A model generated the notes under the pieces. The model was not told where the DNA came from. It did not search any database and worked only from the letters and a program-made list of their open reading frames with translations. From Gentiana macrophylla (Eukaryota; Streptophyta; Magnoliopsida; Gentianales; Gentianaceae), in contig JAOBSW010001034.1 in NCBI GenBank assembly GCA_026214975.1, positions 62,001 to 126,000 on the forward strand: 64,000 bases of DNA, written 5' to 3'. Position numbers and translations under genes: made by a program. Positions 10,633 through 21,396 of this stretch are shown here, piece by piece; positions within the stretch are counted from its first letter, which is position 1, and each line of letters starts with the position of its first letter.

Positions 10633-10980
10633 GGTAAGTTCTATCGGCACATCCATTTTTACTATTGTCACCCATTATTGATTATTTTTTCTGATGAAAA
10701 AAACGTCAGTGACACTGACGTTGCAATTGAAAACCAACATCAGTGAAAGTCATTGGAAAGTCGGTGGACTGACGTTTCTAAATTGTGACAATTTTATAAT
10801 GTAAAAGTCGGTGCCACTGACTTTTGTTTTTGAACCCCAATGTCAGTGTCGGTTTTCAATAGCAACGTTAGTGCCACTGACGTTCCGTTCATAAAAAATG
10901 ATCGTGGTGCCAGAGTAATTTTTTGTGGTGCCGGGAGTAATATGGTGTCATTAATAAAAATGGTGTGCCGATAGAACCCC
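10633..10980. mobile_element. Hairpin MITE, about 348 bp
   Basis: Ends are GGTAAGTTCTATCGGCACA and (reverse complement of the right end) GGGGTTCTATCGGCACACC. Nearly the whole sequence folds back on itself. Repeated (A)ACGTCAGTG/CACTGACGTT motifs are seen, including a 19-bp palindrome at 10703-10721 that is perfect except for its centre. It has no coding capacity and lies inside the compound element. Confidence 0.8.
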
Positions 10981-10987
10981 TTTTTTT

Positions 10988-11368
10988 TATAGACAAAACT
11001 CCTAGTTACATGTAAGCCAATATTAGGGGTGTTCAATATTTTCAAAACCGAATCAAACCGAACCGTTTAGATAGTTTTAAAACTATGAAAACCGAACCAT
11101 ACCAACTTGAATTGGCTTGGTTTTGGTGTCTAAATGTTAGGACCGAAAAACCGCACCGAACCGACAATATATATATATATATATATATATATTGCAGTAT
11201 AATTAGGATTATATCAACATATTGATTTATACCCATTGTGGGTGTAGTATGTTGAAATTCGTATAGTGTTGACATAAAAAAACGTGTCAACACTATATGA
11301 ATTTCAACATACTACATCGACAATGGGTATATAAGCCAATATGTTGATATAATCCTCAAATTATACTG

Positions 11369-11416
<48 letters not shown>

Positions 11417-11632
11417 CTGTAGGTTCGGTTCGGTGTGGTTTTTCGGTCTTGATTTTTAAACACCAAAACCAAGGCAATTCAAGTCGGTATGGTTCAGTTT
11501 TCATAGTTTTGAAAATATCTAAACGGTTCGGTTTGTATCGGCTTGAACAGATTTAATTTGGTTCGGTTTTGCAAATGTTGAGCACCCCTATTATTGGCTT
11601 ACACTTAACCGGGAGTTCTATCTATTTTTTAG
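10988..11632. mobile_element. hAT-like foldback element with a second MITE inside
   Basis: The core termini are TAGGGGTGTTCAA at 11024 and TTGAGCACCCCTA ending at 11590, a terminus common in plant hAT MITEs. Inside these, arms with repeated GGTTCGGTTTT/AAAACCGAACC motifs pair over about 140 bp each. Inverted similarity continues outward for another ~35 bp (AAGCCAATA next to the core on both sides), so the core may lie within a slightly longer inverted repeat. The centre is occupied by the MITE at 11193-11370 flanked by (TA)n tracts. Confidence 0.75.
11193..11370. mobile_element. Foldback MITE, 178 bp, between (TA)n tracts
   Basis: Starts TGCAGTATAATTAGGATTAT and ends with the reverse complement (ATAATCCTCAAATTATACTGCA region). 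The arms pair over about 85 bp with a short loop near 11275-11285 (ATAAAAAAACG). It is flanked on both sides by long TA runs (11167-11192, 11371-11415), suggesting insertion into TA. Confidence 0.85.
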
Positions 11633-11698
11633 ACAAAAAATCGGGAAAATTTGTTTTATTGTGATGAAAACTTATCAATATAAATAGAACAGCTAATA

Positions 11699-12251
11699 CT
11701 GATCCTTCCGTTTTTTTTTAACTATCACTTTTCACAATTTGCTTTGTTTTTATTTATCTGTCATTTTATAATACCAATACATCATTAATTATTTTTTTCC
11801 CATCTTTACCCCTCAATTTAATTATAATATATAAACAAAGTATTTACATCTCCAATAAAAAAATAAACTCCCAATGCTAAAGACCTTTCATCCATCCACT
11901 TTCTTATACGGCCACGGCCCCTGCCTCTTTGTGATCTCCCCCCTCGTGTAGTATCTAGTACCTACATAGTAGCCGGGGCAGTATGAAGACTGTATCGGAG
12001 AGCGGGCACGTATGTTCGTCATGGTGGACGTATCGCCTCCAAAAGTCAAATTGTCTCACTATTATCCATGCATATACACATTCTCAATATACTACTCCAA
12101 TTAACAAGGGATAATCAACATTTATTGGGTGTGTATATATTCAAAAAATCAATTGATAAGTTAGCAATTTTATATTATATTTCAGACATATTAATTACTT
12201 TTTTAATCTGTGTAATTCTTCACTCTGCGATAGTTTAAAAAACGGAGGGAG
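11699..12251. mobile_element. Stowaway-type MITE (Tc1/mariner), 553 bp
   Basis: The right end reads GGAGGGAG next to TA (12252-12253), i.e. CTCCCTCCGTTTTTTAAACT in reverse, the classic Stowaway terminus. The left end CTGATCCTTCCGTTTTTTTT at 11699 is a degraded copy after TA (11697-11698). No transposase frame is visible. At 553 bp it is longer than most Stowaways, and its middle (about 11880-12060) is more GC-rich than the arms and could be captured or inserted sequence. Confidence 0.75.
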
Positions 12252-12380
12252 TAGTGAATTGTTTGTTGACCTCCCAGGCTCGAATGCATATTTTTCAAAG
12301 TATTGTAAGTATTGTATACAGAGCATATTAATGAGATATGTTACTTTTAAAGCATATAATGTCAAGTTTCCCTTAAAAAA

Positions 12381-12707
12381 TACAGCTAGGGGAAAAGGGC
12401 AAACATTTTATTAAGAAATGTCCCTCCAAAGTTGACACGACTTTCGCTAAAAAATTGGAGGGAAAATTGGAAATGCGCTTGTCCAGCAAAACTCGAGCCC
12501 CATCCCCGTCTTCAATCTTAATGTCAATATTCCTTAAATCAAGCAATATTGTGTTCAGATTTTCCAGATGATCCCTGAGCGGCGTTACTTCATGCATCTT
12601 TAAACTGACCAGACGTTGCTTCAACAACAACTTGTTCGATAATGACTTTGTCATATAAGGACTCTCAAGCTTCAGCCACAACCCTTCTGCTGAATCCTCT
12701 TCAGTAA
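12381..12707 (-). pseudogene. Copia gag fragment
   Basis: On the minus strand the frame from 12707 reads ITEEDSAEGLWLKLESPYMT, then NKLLLKQRLVSLKMHE and LENLNTILLDLRNIDIKIED, a copia gag (UBN2-like) core. Both ends are missing: its start is cut by the LTR at 12708-13287 and its end by the compound element at 12380. It is either the target into which copia B inserted or part of a rearranged relative. Confidence 0.8.
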
Positions 12708-13287
12708 TGTTAAAACACAGATGAGAAACTTGCAGTTTAAGAAAAATAAAACAGTATCAATGCAAACATAAAGTATGGCGGAAATTGGTAAAACATAGAA
12801 ACAAAGAGAACACAGTGATTTAACGTGTTTTCCGACATTGTGCCGACTACTGCACGAACATAAAATGAGATATTTTATTATGCACAAAGTTAAGAGGATT
12901 TTCACACACTGCATTGATTACAACATGCGTATTTATAGGCACAATTCCCTAACCCTAACCGCCATAAGATCTTTGTCGGAACTGTCATAAATACCCCAGA
13001 TGTGGGCCCCAGCTCCAGCTGTTATCCACCAGATGAAACTCAACTCAAAACTGACTTTCCTAGACTTGTAACCATCTGCACAGATGCAGAACTCAGATGT
13101 ACTCAACAATAACTCAGCTGATAAAACTGAAAGCTGACTTCAGAAGAAACTTAGTTTGCACTTCACCACAACTGACTTTCACAAAACTGAATACTATTAC
13201 TAAGCTAAACATTATTCTCAGCTCAGTTTCACAGATTAGTTCCACCAGTTTATAACTCAGTTTAGAGATCAAGTCACTTAACTGACA
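12708..13287 (-). repeat. 3' LTR of copia B
   Basis: Starts TGTCAGTTAAGTGACTTG on the minus strand at 13287 after the purine tract and ends GTTTTAACA at 12708. It contains a TATAAATA box (about 12930-12937, minus) and the block GGCGGTTAGGGTT. It aligns along much of its length with the solo LTR at 38939-39389. Gag sequence, not a primer site, follows it, as expected for a 3' LTR. Confidence 0.85.
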
Positions 13288-13496
13288 AATCTCCACCTTG
13301 ACTTGAACTTTCATTCACAGTCAATCAGATTGCATAATCAGATGTAATTGTACCAGATGCATTCGTCAATACCAGGATGTACTTGTACCAAACTTCTTCA
13401 CAGAATCCACTCAATTGATCTGACCTCACCTGAGTATCCAGTTTCTAGTTTATAAGTTTGAATATTCAGCAAGTCCAGACACAACCGAAACTTGCT

Positions 13497-14170
13497 CTAC
13501 TGAACTGGTTTAGTGAACATATTAGCAGGATTATCCTTGGTGCCGATCTTCTTCACTACAACCCTCTTTTCATTTCTCAGAAAATGATACCTCACATCAA
13601 TATGCTTGGTTCTCTCAATATGAACCTGATCCTTAGCTAGACAAATTGCACTCAAACTGTCACAATAAATCTCAGCTTGATCTTGATGTAGCCCCAAATC
13701 ATTGACTAGCCCCTTCAACCAGATACCCTCCTTAGCTGCTTCAGTAAGAGCCATATATTCAGCCTAGTAGTTGATAAAGCCACTGTGTTTCCTGAAGAGT
13801 TGCTTTCCAGTTGACAACTGAATTCCCTAATATGAAAACATAACTAGGCATTGATTTTTTGCTGTCCACATCACCTACATAATTAGCATCATATTATCCT
13901 GTGATCAGTTCTTGAGTATCACCTCCATAAATGAGATCAACATCAGCTGTACCTCTGAGGTACCTGAATATCCTTATCACAGCTTTCCGGTGTTCCTTTC
14001 CAGGTTGACCCATAAACCTACTAACAACATTGACTGCCTGAGCCAAATCAGGCCTAGTGCATACCATGGCATACATCAGACTGCCAACTGCACTAGCATA
14101 AGGAACTCTTGGCATGTACTCATTCTCCTATGCTGACTGTGAAGCAAAAACTGACAAATGAATATTTGAT
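13497..14170 (-). pseudogene. Copia B RNase H
   Basis: Two frames. 14115-13894 carries the start (VPYASAVGSLMYAMVCTRPD, then GKEHRKAVIRIFRYLRGT) and 13754-13497 carries the end (MALTEAAKEGIWLKGLV, then YCDSLSAICLAKD and HIERTKHIDVRYHFLR, TKDNPANMFTKPV). Stops and small frame changes lie between them. The order and spacing match the copia pol C-terminus. Non-functional as written. Confidence 0.88.
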
Positions 14171-14259
14171 GCCATAAGAGTATCTATTGGCTTTGCAGCT
14201 GACATGCCAAACTTTGACAAAATCTTCTGTATGTAGCCCTGCTGAGATAAAAATAGTTT

Positions 14260-14979
14260 CTACGGACTTCTATCTCTCAAGATCTCCATCAGTAGAATTT
14301 TCTTGGTTGCACCCAAATCTTTCATTTCAAAGTCAGCACTGAGAAGGTCTTTCAAATACGGAACATCAGACTTCTTTCTTACAGCTATTAGCATGTCATA
14401 CATATATAACACAAGATAGATATATGATCCATCTTTCAACTGACTGTTGTAAACACAACAATCATAAGGACTTCTTTTGTAACCCAACTGGATCATGTAC
14501 CTGTCAAACGTTTTATACCACTGTCTAGGAGCCTGCTTTAGTCCATACAAGGACTTCTTTAACATGCATACAAAATATTCCTTGCCAAGAACTTGGAATC
14601 CTTCTAGTTGAGTCATGTATATCTCTTTATCTACCTCACCATGTAGAAAATATTTCTTCACATCTAACTGCTCAAGTTCTAAGTCCTGCTTTTCCACCAT
14701 TGTTAGTAACACTCTGATTGAAGTATGTTTGACAACTGATGAGAATATCTTATCAAAGTCCACCCCTTCTTTCTGACTAAACCCTCTTGCAACCAAACGT
14801 GCCTTATACTTAACTCCTTCTGCCTCTGTTATCCTTTCCTTCTTCCTGAAGATCCATTTGCAAGTAACAACTCTCCTATCAACTGGATGTTTAACTAGAT
14901 CCCAAGTCTGATTCTTCAGTAATGACTCAATTTCATCTCCCATGGCAGCAAGCCATTGAGATTCTTCAGAACATGTCAC
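14260..14979 (-). pseudogene. Copia B reverse transcriptase with altered active site
   Basis: A 239-residue frame with TWDLVKHPVDRR, YKARLVARGFSQ, QLDVKKYFLHG (normally NAFLHG) and [14 protein letters not shown]. The catalytic motif reads YMYD in LVLYMYDMLIAV where copia elements have YVDD, so the first catalytic Asp is replaced by Tyr. This together with frame breaks shows that the enzyme is dead. The frame ends in LMEILRDRSP, which continues out of frame into the RNase H region. Confidence 0.9.
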
Positions 14980-15052
14980 TGCTTCCCTGAAAGTAGAAGG
15001 TTCAAAACCATCTACTTCTTATGCAACTTGAAGTGCATATCCAACAATATTA

Positions 15053-15460
15053 TCAAACACATACCTCTTTGGAGGTACCCCTAACATTGGATCTTCTAGC
15101 TCTGCTGACAACTATACTCTGATGACCCATGTTCACCGTTTGATGCTCAACTGATATTTGCTCAGCTGACTGGCTTGGACTTAGTTCTGGTTCAGCAACC
15201 AGATCAGATGAAAGCTGACTTGGATCAGTTGATTGTTGCATTAACTGACTTGGATCAGTTGATTGTAGAATTTCAACAGACTCCACCTGAAGCTCCACCT
15301 TACTATCAGTTTTCTCAATTTCAGTACTGGTTTCAGTTGTCCCTCTAACTGATGAACTGACCACAGAATTTTCATCAAAAACGGCATCTCTATTGAGAAT
15401 AACTCTGTTTTATTCTGATGACCAAATTCTATAACCCTTAACTCCATCACCTTACCCCAC
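15053..15460 (-). pseudogene. Copia B linker between integrase and reverse transcriptase
   Basis: Overlapping open frames rich in Ser, Gln, Glu and Val with a short repeat (STDPSQL twice). This is the low-complexity spacer that plant copia polyproteins have between integrase and reverse transcriptase. No catalytic function. Confidence 0.6.
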
Positions 15461-15466
15461 AAACAC

Positions 15467-16166
15467 TCATTTAATGGCTCTTGGTTCTAGCTTCCCTTCA
15501 CTCACATGATAGTAAAATGTGCTTCTAAAAACCCTTAGAACTGAATAGTCCGCAGGCTTTCCCGACCACATCTCAACTAGTGTTTTGAGAATGATCCATG
15601 TGTGAGGACTCGTGTTGATTAAGTAGCAAGCTGTGCTTACAGCCTCTGCCCAAAATTTGTTGACAAACCAACATGAGAGAGCATGCATCTTGCTCTCTTC
15701 GGAAGAGTTTGATTTAGCCTTTCAGCTACACCATTCTGCTGAGGAGTATTCCTGACTGTATGATGTCTGGCAATACCATCATTTCTGCAAAACTCATCAA
15801 ACTCAGTCCTGCAGAATTCCGGACCATTATCTGTATGAAGCCACTTGATCTTCTTCCCCAACTGATTTTCAACTAGGGCCTTCCATTTCTTGAAGTTTTT
15901 GAATGCCTCACTTTTGTGTTTCATCATCACCACCCAAGTCATCATTGAATAGTCATGAATGACACAAAATATTTGTGACCACCCAATGACTCCACCTTTG
16001 ATGGCACCCAACAATCAGAATGAATGTAATCAAGTGATGACTTTGTGTTGTGTACCCCTTTTGAGAACTTGCCCCTATGAAACTTCCCAAACACACAATG
16101 CTCACAAAAGTCCAGATGCTTGACCTTACACTCCCTAAGAAGATCATTCTGAGAAAGAGCCTGCAT
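15467..16166 (-). pseudogene. Copia B integrase
   Basis: Frames at 16166-15942, 16014-15637 and 15688-15467 overlap to cover the pre-integrase zinc region (CEHCVFGKFHRGKF), the first motif (YIHSDCWVPSKVESLGGH, with Asp kept), the second (WLHTDNGPEF) and the third (TPQQNGVAERLNQTL). The D-D-E residues are visible but in different frames. At the 5' end similarity starts with HIGERG-like sequence and stops near 16190. Confidence 0.88.
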
Positions 16167-16181
16167 CCTCTTTCACCAATG

Positions 16182-16351
16182 TGACCCGGTGTATCGGGTC
16201 AATTGTAGCCTAGAATTGGTGAGTCAAGGTCGTATCCCACATGGATGCCAGTTAAGTACCAAAATCACTTGTTTGTTTGGTTCAGGCAACAAAGACTAAA
16301 TGGAAGACTTTATAAGAAAGTGAGCAATGATGTCACTCCACCGCTCACCAC
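16182..16351. repeat. Gypsy-type LTR-like end
   Basis: Starts TGACCCGGTGTATCGGGTCA and continues with AATTGTAGCCTAGAATTGGTGAGTC. The same pattern (GTGTACCGGGTCAAATTGTAG, then GGTGAGTCG) occurs near the ends of both Athila LTRs (49014 and 63353). I read it as the end of a gypsy LTR of a related family inserted in copia B, continuing after the solo LTR at 18123. Confidence 0.45.
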
Positions 16352-16356
16352 CTAAT

Positions 16357-18117
16357 TACTGTATATATAGAAACCTGAATCCAGATCCGATCCATAATTG
16401 GATCGTCAGATCTGATTCACACCGATTGAAACGCTCGATTATGCACAGCGGAAGCTACGAATAAATTCGCATGCGATTTTACCACGATTTGATCCAGATA
16501 AATAATTAATACAACTATGAGAAGGTTAAAGATTTACCTAATTGAAGAGGAATAGTTAATCGACAGAGAGGGAGAAGCCGCAGTCTTCCGGATTGTATCT
16601 CCTAGTGACGACTGGTGGACGTCAATCCTCGCCGTAGAACCTCCTCGAATATGCCCAAGAAAAACCCTAGGTTTTTCTTCTCTTAATGACTAGAACAAGA
16701 AACTAATTTTTCTCTTCTATTTGGGTAAAAAGTGCCGCAAATCATGAATGTTTATTGTGTTGAGGGAACTCTCTTTATATAGGAAAAATAACTAATCAAG
16801 AGAGTTATCCTTTTTCACACCATAATTACCCATTCCCACAAGGAAAAGATATTTGCCATAAAATAAGAGATAATTCCCAAACAATCAATCTCTTATTTTT
16901 CCATTAATTATCTAACAAATAAATAAATAATTAATTAATTACGCATGTGACATAATCTAGGAAAATTTATTTTCCTAATTTATCCACATTGGGGCGCCAC
17001 TTATGTCATTATTTTTAATAGAAAATGTCTTTTCTATTTTATATATTGTTTACCAAATAAATAATATTGCATATTCATTAAATAGACCAACTATTTAATT
17101 TATTCTCGAGGTTCCATGAAACGAGAAAACACTTGCGTATTAGGAGCCAACCCGGGGACCATGGACCTATAACTGGTAGCTACAATAAATTAAATAAAAT
17201 ATTCCTCGAACAGAATATTTCTACTCAACTCATTAATTCCGGAATTACGCCACCATAAATCCGAAACTGAACTCTATCGATTATAGATATTATTTATTCT
17301 CAAAACGTCGAGTCGATAAGTGTCCATTGATATAATCATTACATACAGACTAACCCTCCATAGACAATCCGTAATGAAGCGGGAATATTTCCGTAAACCT
17401 TCTTCACTACATCTTATCCTTATTTACCATTAACCCACTAGTGATCAATTAGTTCAAAACCAATACGAACTTCGCGGAACGATCAGTTTCTAGGATTAAC
17501 AAATAAGAGGATTGTCTTTCTACTTCCCGCAGGAAAGAATGTATTCCATATTTATGAGACACACTCTTCTCACTCATTCCAGAATAGTGCCAACGTGAAA
17601 GTGATTCGGACCGCGCCTTTTAGCGATCCTTAACGAACACATCAAACCCTATCCCGAAACAAGTAGGAGTATGCAATCTCTTCAGGATTAAGGTTAATCC
17701 ATAAATGATCTTTTTGTGATTTAACAAGATTTCTCAGTCACGGAATTATATGAGAAATTCAGATTAAATTGGTCCAGTCCTATATGACTACGTCATATAT
17801 AAACTTAGATAACCAATATTGACGGTCCAGATAAGACGGTCACACCATAAAGTGTTCTAGGCGCATTAATGGTGGTTTAATCAATAGACCCCATATTTTG
17901 ATTAAGTTCACAACGGACTATTATTTCAAGTGTATCATCATAAACTCAATCCTCAAGTGTGACACACACTAAGTTATATGGCTACATATGATACGACTTG
18001 GGGTTTTCAGCAGTGTATTTATTATGAGCACAAAGAAAATAAAAAGATGAAATAAAATCTGTCATTTATTAAATAAAAACAATTACATAAATTGTCTTTC
18101 GGACACTACACCTACCA
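16357..18117 (-). repeat. Solo LTR of the LARD-like family, 1761 bp
   Basis: Same family as 2777-4560: the minus-strand start TGGTAGGTGTAGTGTCCGAA matches TGTTAGGAGTAGTGCCCGAA. It is flanked by CTAAT at 16352-16356 and 18118-18122, a 5-bp target duplication. The plus-strand left end is TACTGT where TG is expected, a single G-to-A change. No primer site or purine tract adjoins it, so it is a solo LTR left by recombination between the LTRs of a full element. Confidence 0.85.
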
Positions 18118-18122
18118 CTAAT

Positions 18123-18925
18123 TTCCACCAAAAGAGAAAATAAAAGAAGTAAAATCTAAGGTTAGCCAAGACAATGGTCATAGTGATAGAGTAGTTCTTG
18201 TGGACTTATGTTAATTTAATGGTGCAAACCTATAATCTAGTAGTTAAGCCCTTAAAACCGGTAACCTTCTACAACTATGCTTACCCACAAGCCTACTTAG
18301 CAGACTGACACCGCGTCACCGGTTTGATTTTAACTATCAGACAAGCGGAATAAACATGATGAAGCTCTATGGTTGCGTAGACAAGCTACAAAGCCCACTT
18401 AGGTGACCGACACTGTGTCAAGGTTCGATTTTACCTATTGGTTCCCTTGCCCCTTTTCCCACACAAAAAATCTTATCGGTCTCATCTAAGTGTGTGTGTT
18501 TGTTAATCTTAGGCAATCTATGAGCACTAGCAAGGAAAATTAAATTCACAAGTGTGAGTAAATTAACTACCCATTCTTACTAACCACAAAATTCCACAAT
18601 ATCACAAATCACATATTTTGTGTTAGATTTCTACATCTTCATCTTCATCTTTCGAAATGGGTTCTACACCACTCAAAAAGATGAAGAATCCAAGTAGAGA
18701 TTTAACTAAAACTAACACAAAAAGAGAGGAAATTGAAGAGCAATAAGCTAAATAAGAAATTACCCATATGAATACTCAGTTCTTCACTTCCATCTTCTCC
18801 CAAGCATAAGTTGTCAATTTACACCCCGAGTATTGTTTGTCACTAACTACACCCATGAAAGAAAGAAGAAATATTGAAATAAATATTCACAAGGCTCAAA
18901 CTAATCTAGCTAATATACTCTTTTT
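18123..18925. other. Non-coding stretch, probably the rest of a gypsy-type LTR
   Basis: No gene. Two similar blocks (GCCTACTTAGCAGACTGACACCG at 18290 and GCCCACTTAGGTGACCGACACTG at 18393) suggest an internal duplication of about 100 bp. It probably continues the LTR-like sequence starting at 16182, interrupted by the solo LTR. Confidence 0.4.
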
Positions 18926-18949
18926 ATTATATGATTATGTGTTTGAGTG

Positions 18950-19330
18950 ACCTCCCCAAAATCTTACACTGGAGGAATGGTGGCTCTAAGGGTTTTGGGG
19001 AAGGGAAGAATGAGAAAATTGCTGCCTGAAGTTCGGCTCGAATAGCCGATTCAACTAGAACTGTCTTCAGTAAATTGATCATAGCTTTGCGTGTGGACAT
19101 CCGATATAAGTGATTAAGATGCGTTGGAAAGTTTGTTCGAATATCTACAACTACGATGCCAATTCGATGTGGTCGTTTTATTAGCTGAAAAGGCAAACAA
19201 ACGGTTGGAGGACCAGAGTAGACTCCATCTTTAGCCTGACCATGGTAGAGGCATCGACCCGTCCTCAAGTCCTTCACCAGAAAGGAATCAGAAAAGAATT
19301 CGATTGTGACAAAATTATATGAACAAAATT
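18950..19330 (-). pseudogene. Copia gag-pre-integrase remnant
   Basis: On the minus strand, IEFFSDSFLVKDLRTGRCLY followed by HGQAKDGVY is a copia pre-integrase region. After a frame change TSNWHRSCRYSNKLSNAS is a decayed form of the W-H-R-L-G-H-P motif. The remainder is frameshifted. No LTR can be assigned. Confidence 0.65.
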
Positions 19331-19624
19331 TAGATCAAGATAACAGGTTTTGGAAAAGTTGAGAAACACACAATACATTTGATAAACGAAACGAAGAAAT
19401 TAGGGAAGCAGAACCAATGTGACTAATATAAAGTGCACGACCATCACCGAGTACACTATGGTATGTCTATATAGATACAATTAGAGGAACAATCCGTGGA
19501 ATTCTAGAGATATCTACAATAAATACAAGAATATTCGTAATAATTACAAAATATACAAAATATCTCCTAATAGAAAGAAATTGTTAACCGCAGGCTAGAT
19601 CCACAACTCACTAACCATCTAATT
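19331..19624. other. Non-coding spacer
   Basis: I see no gene, terminal repeat or RNA here. Confidence 0.5.
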
Positions 19625-20130
19625 CTAAAAACTTGCCCACAATTGTGATGTAAAACAGGTATCTCTTTCTGACACTATATATACGAGTATTCCATATAGT
19701 CTAACTATCTTGTGCACATAAAACTCCGCTAGCTTATCCAAGAATTTCTTATTATCGATGAATAGAAAGTGAGTGGACTTAGTTAGCCATTCAACTATAA
19801 CCCAGATGGTATTCAATACACCCAGAACCTTTGGTTTGCCCGTGATGAAATTCATAGTGATATGTTTCCACTTCAATTCCGGTTTTTCCAAAGTTCGAAG
19901 CAATCACGCGGGTCTCTGATGCTTGGCCTTCGCTTGTTGACATGTACAACATCGAGCACATACATCACAACATTTCTCATGTTTTTTAACCAAAAATGCT
20001 TTCAAAGATCACGATACATCTTAATGTTAGCTAGGTGTATCATCATTAACCCAATATGATTTGCTTCATTCATCACTTCCATCTTCAAATCTTCATCCTT
20101 GGGGACACAGAGTCATGATTTGAACCACAA
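19625..20130 (-). pseudogene. Ty3/gypsy integrase remnant
   Basis: On the minus strand VPKDEDLKMEVMNEA, then a zinc-finger remnant (CARCCTCQQAKAKHQRPA), then WKHITMNFITGKPKVLGVLN with WVIVEWLTKSTHFL and the second motif IVSERDTCFTS. This is the chromovirus-like gypsy integrase: the first Asp (MDF) is Asn here and the second motif has SERD for SDRD. There are frame changes between the parts, and no other gypsy domain nearby. Confidence 0.85.
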
Positions 20131-20343
20131 CGACCCATCTATCTAAATTAATAAATCCGAGTCAGTGTACCCTTGCACCTTTTGCTTTATCCCTGGAAGA
20201 AACTCAACATTTTCTGAGTAGCCTTAATCTTTTACATAAGTGTTGATTGCATTGTGATCATTCCTAACATCTCACCAGAATTCTGCTTAAACACTTCAAG
20301 TTGCAACCTGCTAGAAAGTATGATGTAATAATATATCCCAGCA

Positions 20344-20512
20344 ACCAAATAGCTTGGCTCAAATGGTAAATGACTTGAGAATGTCTAGGGCCGATTCTCC
20401 TTTTTGAGGCGCCATGTGAAAGAGCTCCTGGTTAGGCCTTATCCGGGCCGAACTCCGGATTAGTCGGGCCAATTAGTCCCGGATACCGGGGGCTTTAAAC
20501 AAAAAAATGCTA
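20344..20512 (+). mobile_element. tRNA-derived SINE
   Basis: TGGCTCAAATGG at about 20352 fits an RNA polymerase III box A. GGCCGATTCTCC at about 20390 is a weak box B at the right spacing (about 35 bp). A GC-rich body (GGGCCGAACTCCGGATTAGTCGGGCC) follows and the element ends in CAAAAAAA. Composition is sharply different from the AT-rich sequence downstream. The family is not named. Confidence 0.55.
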
Positions 20513-21396
20513 GGGAGTGAGGGAGAATGACACCAATATTCCATCAATTAAGGAGAATGACAGCTTTTTGAAACATTTGCATAAAGGACAAAACTATTTT
20601 ATTTTATTTAGTTTAATTTCTGGCGTCTTTTTTTTTTCGAAAAAAAAAAAACTAACACGTTTTCTCTCTCATCCATTTTTTTAAATACTCATATCTCTCA
20701 ATTTAGAACTCTAAATTTGAAAAAAATTTCACCAATCTTTTTATTTTTTTTTTGCTCTTTATTTTGAGACCACATTCAACATATTCCGATGTGATTTCAG
20801 AAAATCCGCCGTCGAAATTCAATATTATTCGAAATTCACTGTCGAAATTCACAGATTTCTGGGATTCACTGGGGATATTCACTGAGTGGATTTCGACAGT
20901 GAATCTCACGAAAACGATGTAATTATATCGAACCAAGTCTCAAAACGAAGAGCGTCGAAAAATAAAAAAATTCAGTGAAATTTTTATCGCGTTTGGATCT
21001 TTGGATCAAATGATACGAGTGTTTGAAAATTTGGGAGGAAATAAAAAAAAAAACTGGAGCAGCGTCCTGTTGGATTTTTTTATTTTTATTTTTTGGGTTT
21101 TGTTTTTCAGACTATAAAAACTATGAGAGTTGTCTTTCTCCGTATAAAAAAAATATTGGGGTATCATGTTACTTAAAAATATTCTTAATGTTGTCATTAT
21201 CCCTAATTCTCCACAAAAAAAAAGATATATCCTAGTAATAATGGTTAGGGTTTCTCCCTTAGGTGTAAAGTAGTATTTTGTTTTGTTTTTATGTTTTGGA
21301 CTATACTTAATGTGGTATCTATATAAGTGAATAAAGTGTTTTTGTGGGATCATACACTAAGATCCATTTTCTCCGTTTACCGTGTATTTTGCAACA
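20513..21396. other. AT-rich stretch with inverted repeats and a copia LTR end
   Basis: No gene. A motif of the type TCTCAAAATAAAGAGC...GGTGAAATTTTTTT...GAGTTCTA lies in reverse at about 20700-20795 and, in shorter form, forward at 20938-20995. The same motif is repeated twice at 23500-23750. The last ~150 bp before 21397 (ending GTATTTTGCAACA) look like the end of a copia LTR. Confidence 0.45.

Larger units (their letters stand above)
5258..12380. mobile_element. Compound inverted-repeat (foldback/MULE-like) element holding nested insertions
   Basis: The outermost ends are TTAAAAAA|GGGAAACTTGA at 5258-5276 and TCAAGTTTCCC|TTAAAAAA at 12362-12380: an 8-bp direct repeat next to matching inverted termini. 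Two inverted-repeat pairs are visible: 5266-5359 with 10337-10459, and 10464-10608 with 12254-12372. All four arms start G(G/A)GAAACTTGA and share ATATGC-rich blocks, so they are related sequences. Between the arms lie a copia element, a hairpin MITE, a hAT-like foldback and a Stowaway. Whether this is one element that grew or a foldback inserted at the end of a second one cannot be decided. The duplication is AT-rich, so less certain. Confidence 0.6.
12708..16190 (-). mobile_element. Copia B: 5'-truncated LTR retrotransposon
   Basis: Integrase, reverse transcriptase and RNase H fragments in copia order on the minus strand end in a purine tract (CAAGGTGGAGATT) and a 580-bp 3' LTR. The 5' part (gag, protease, 5' LTR) is missing: the coding similarity stops abruptly near 16190, where an unrelated LTR-like sequence starts. 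Its LTR family also occurs as a solo LTR at 38939-39389. Confidence 0.88.

Noticed and set aside
10345..10746. 133-codon plus-strand frame
   Set aside because: Crosses the foldback arm and the start of a MITE; no domain.
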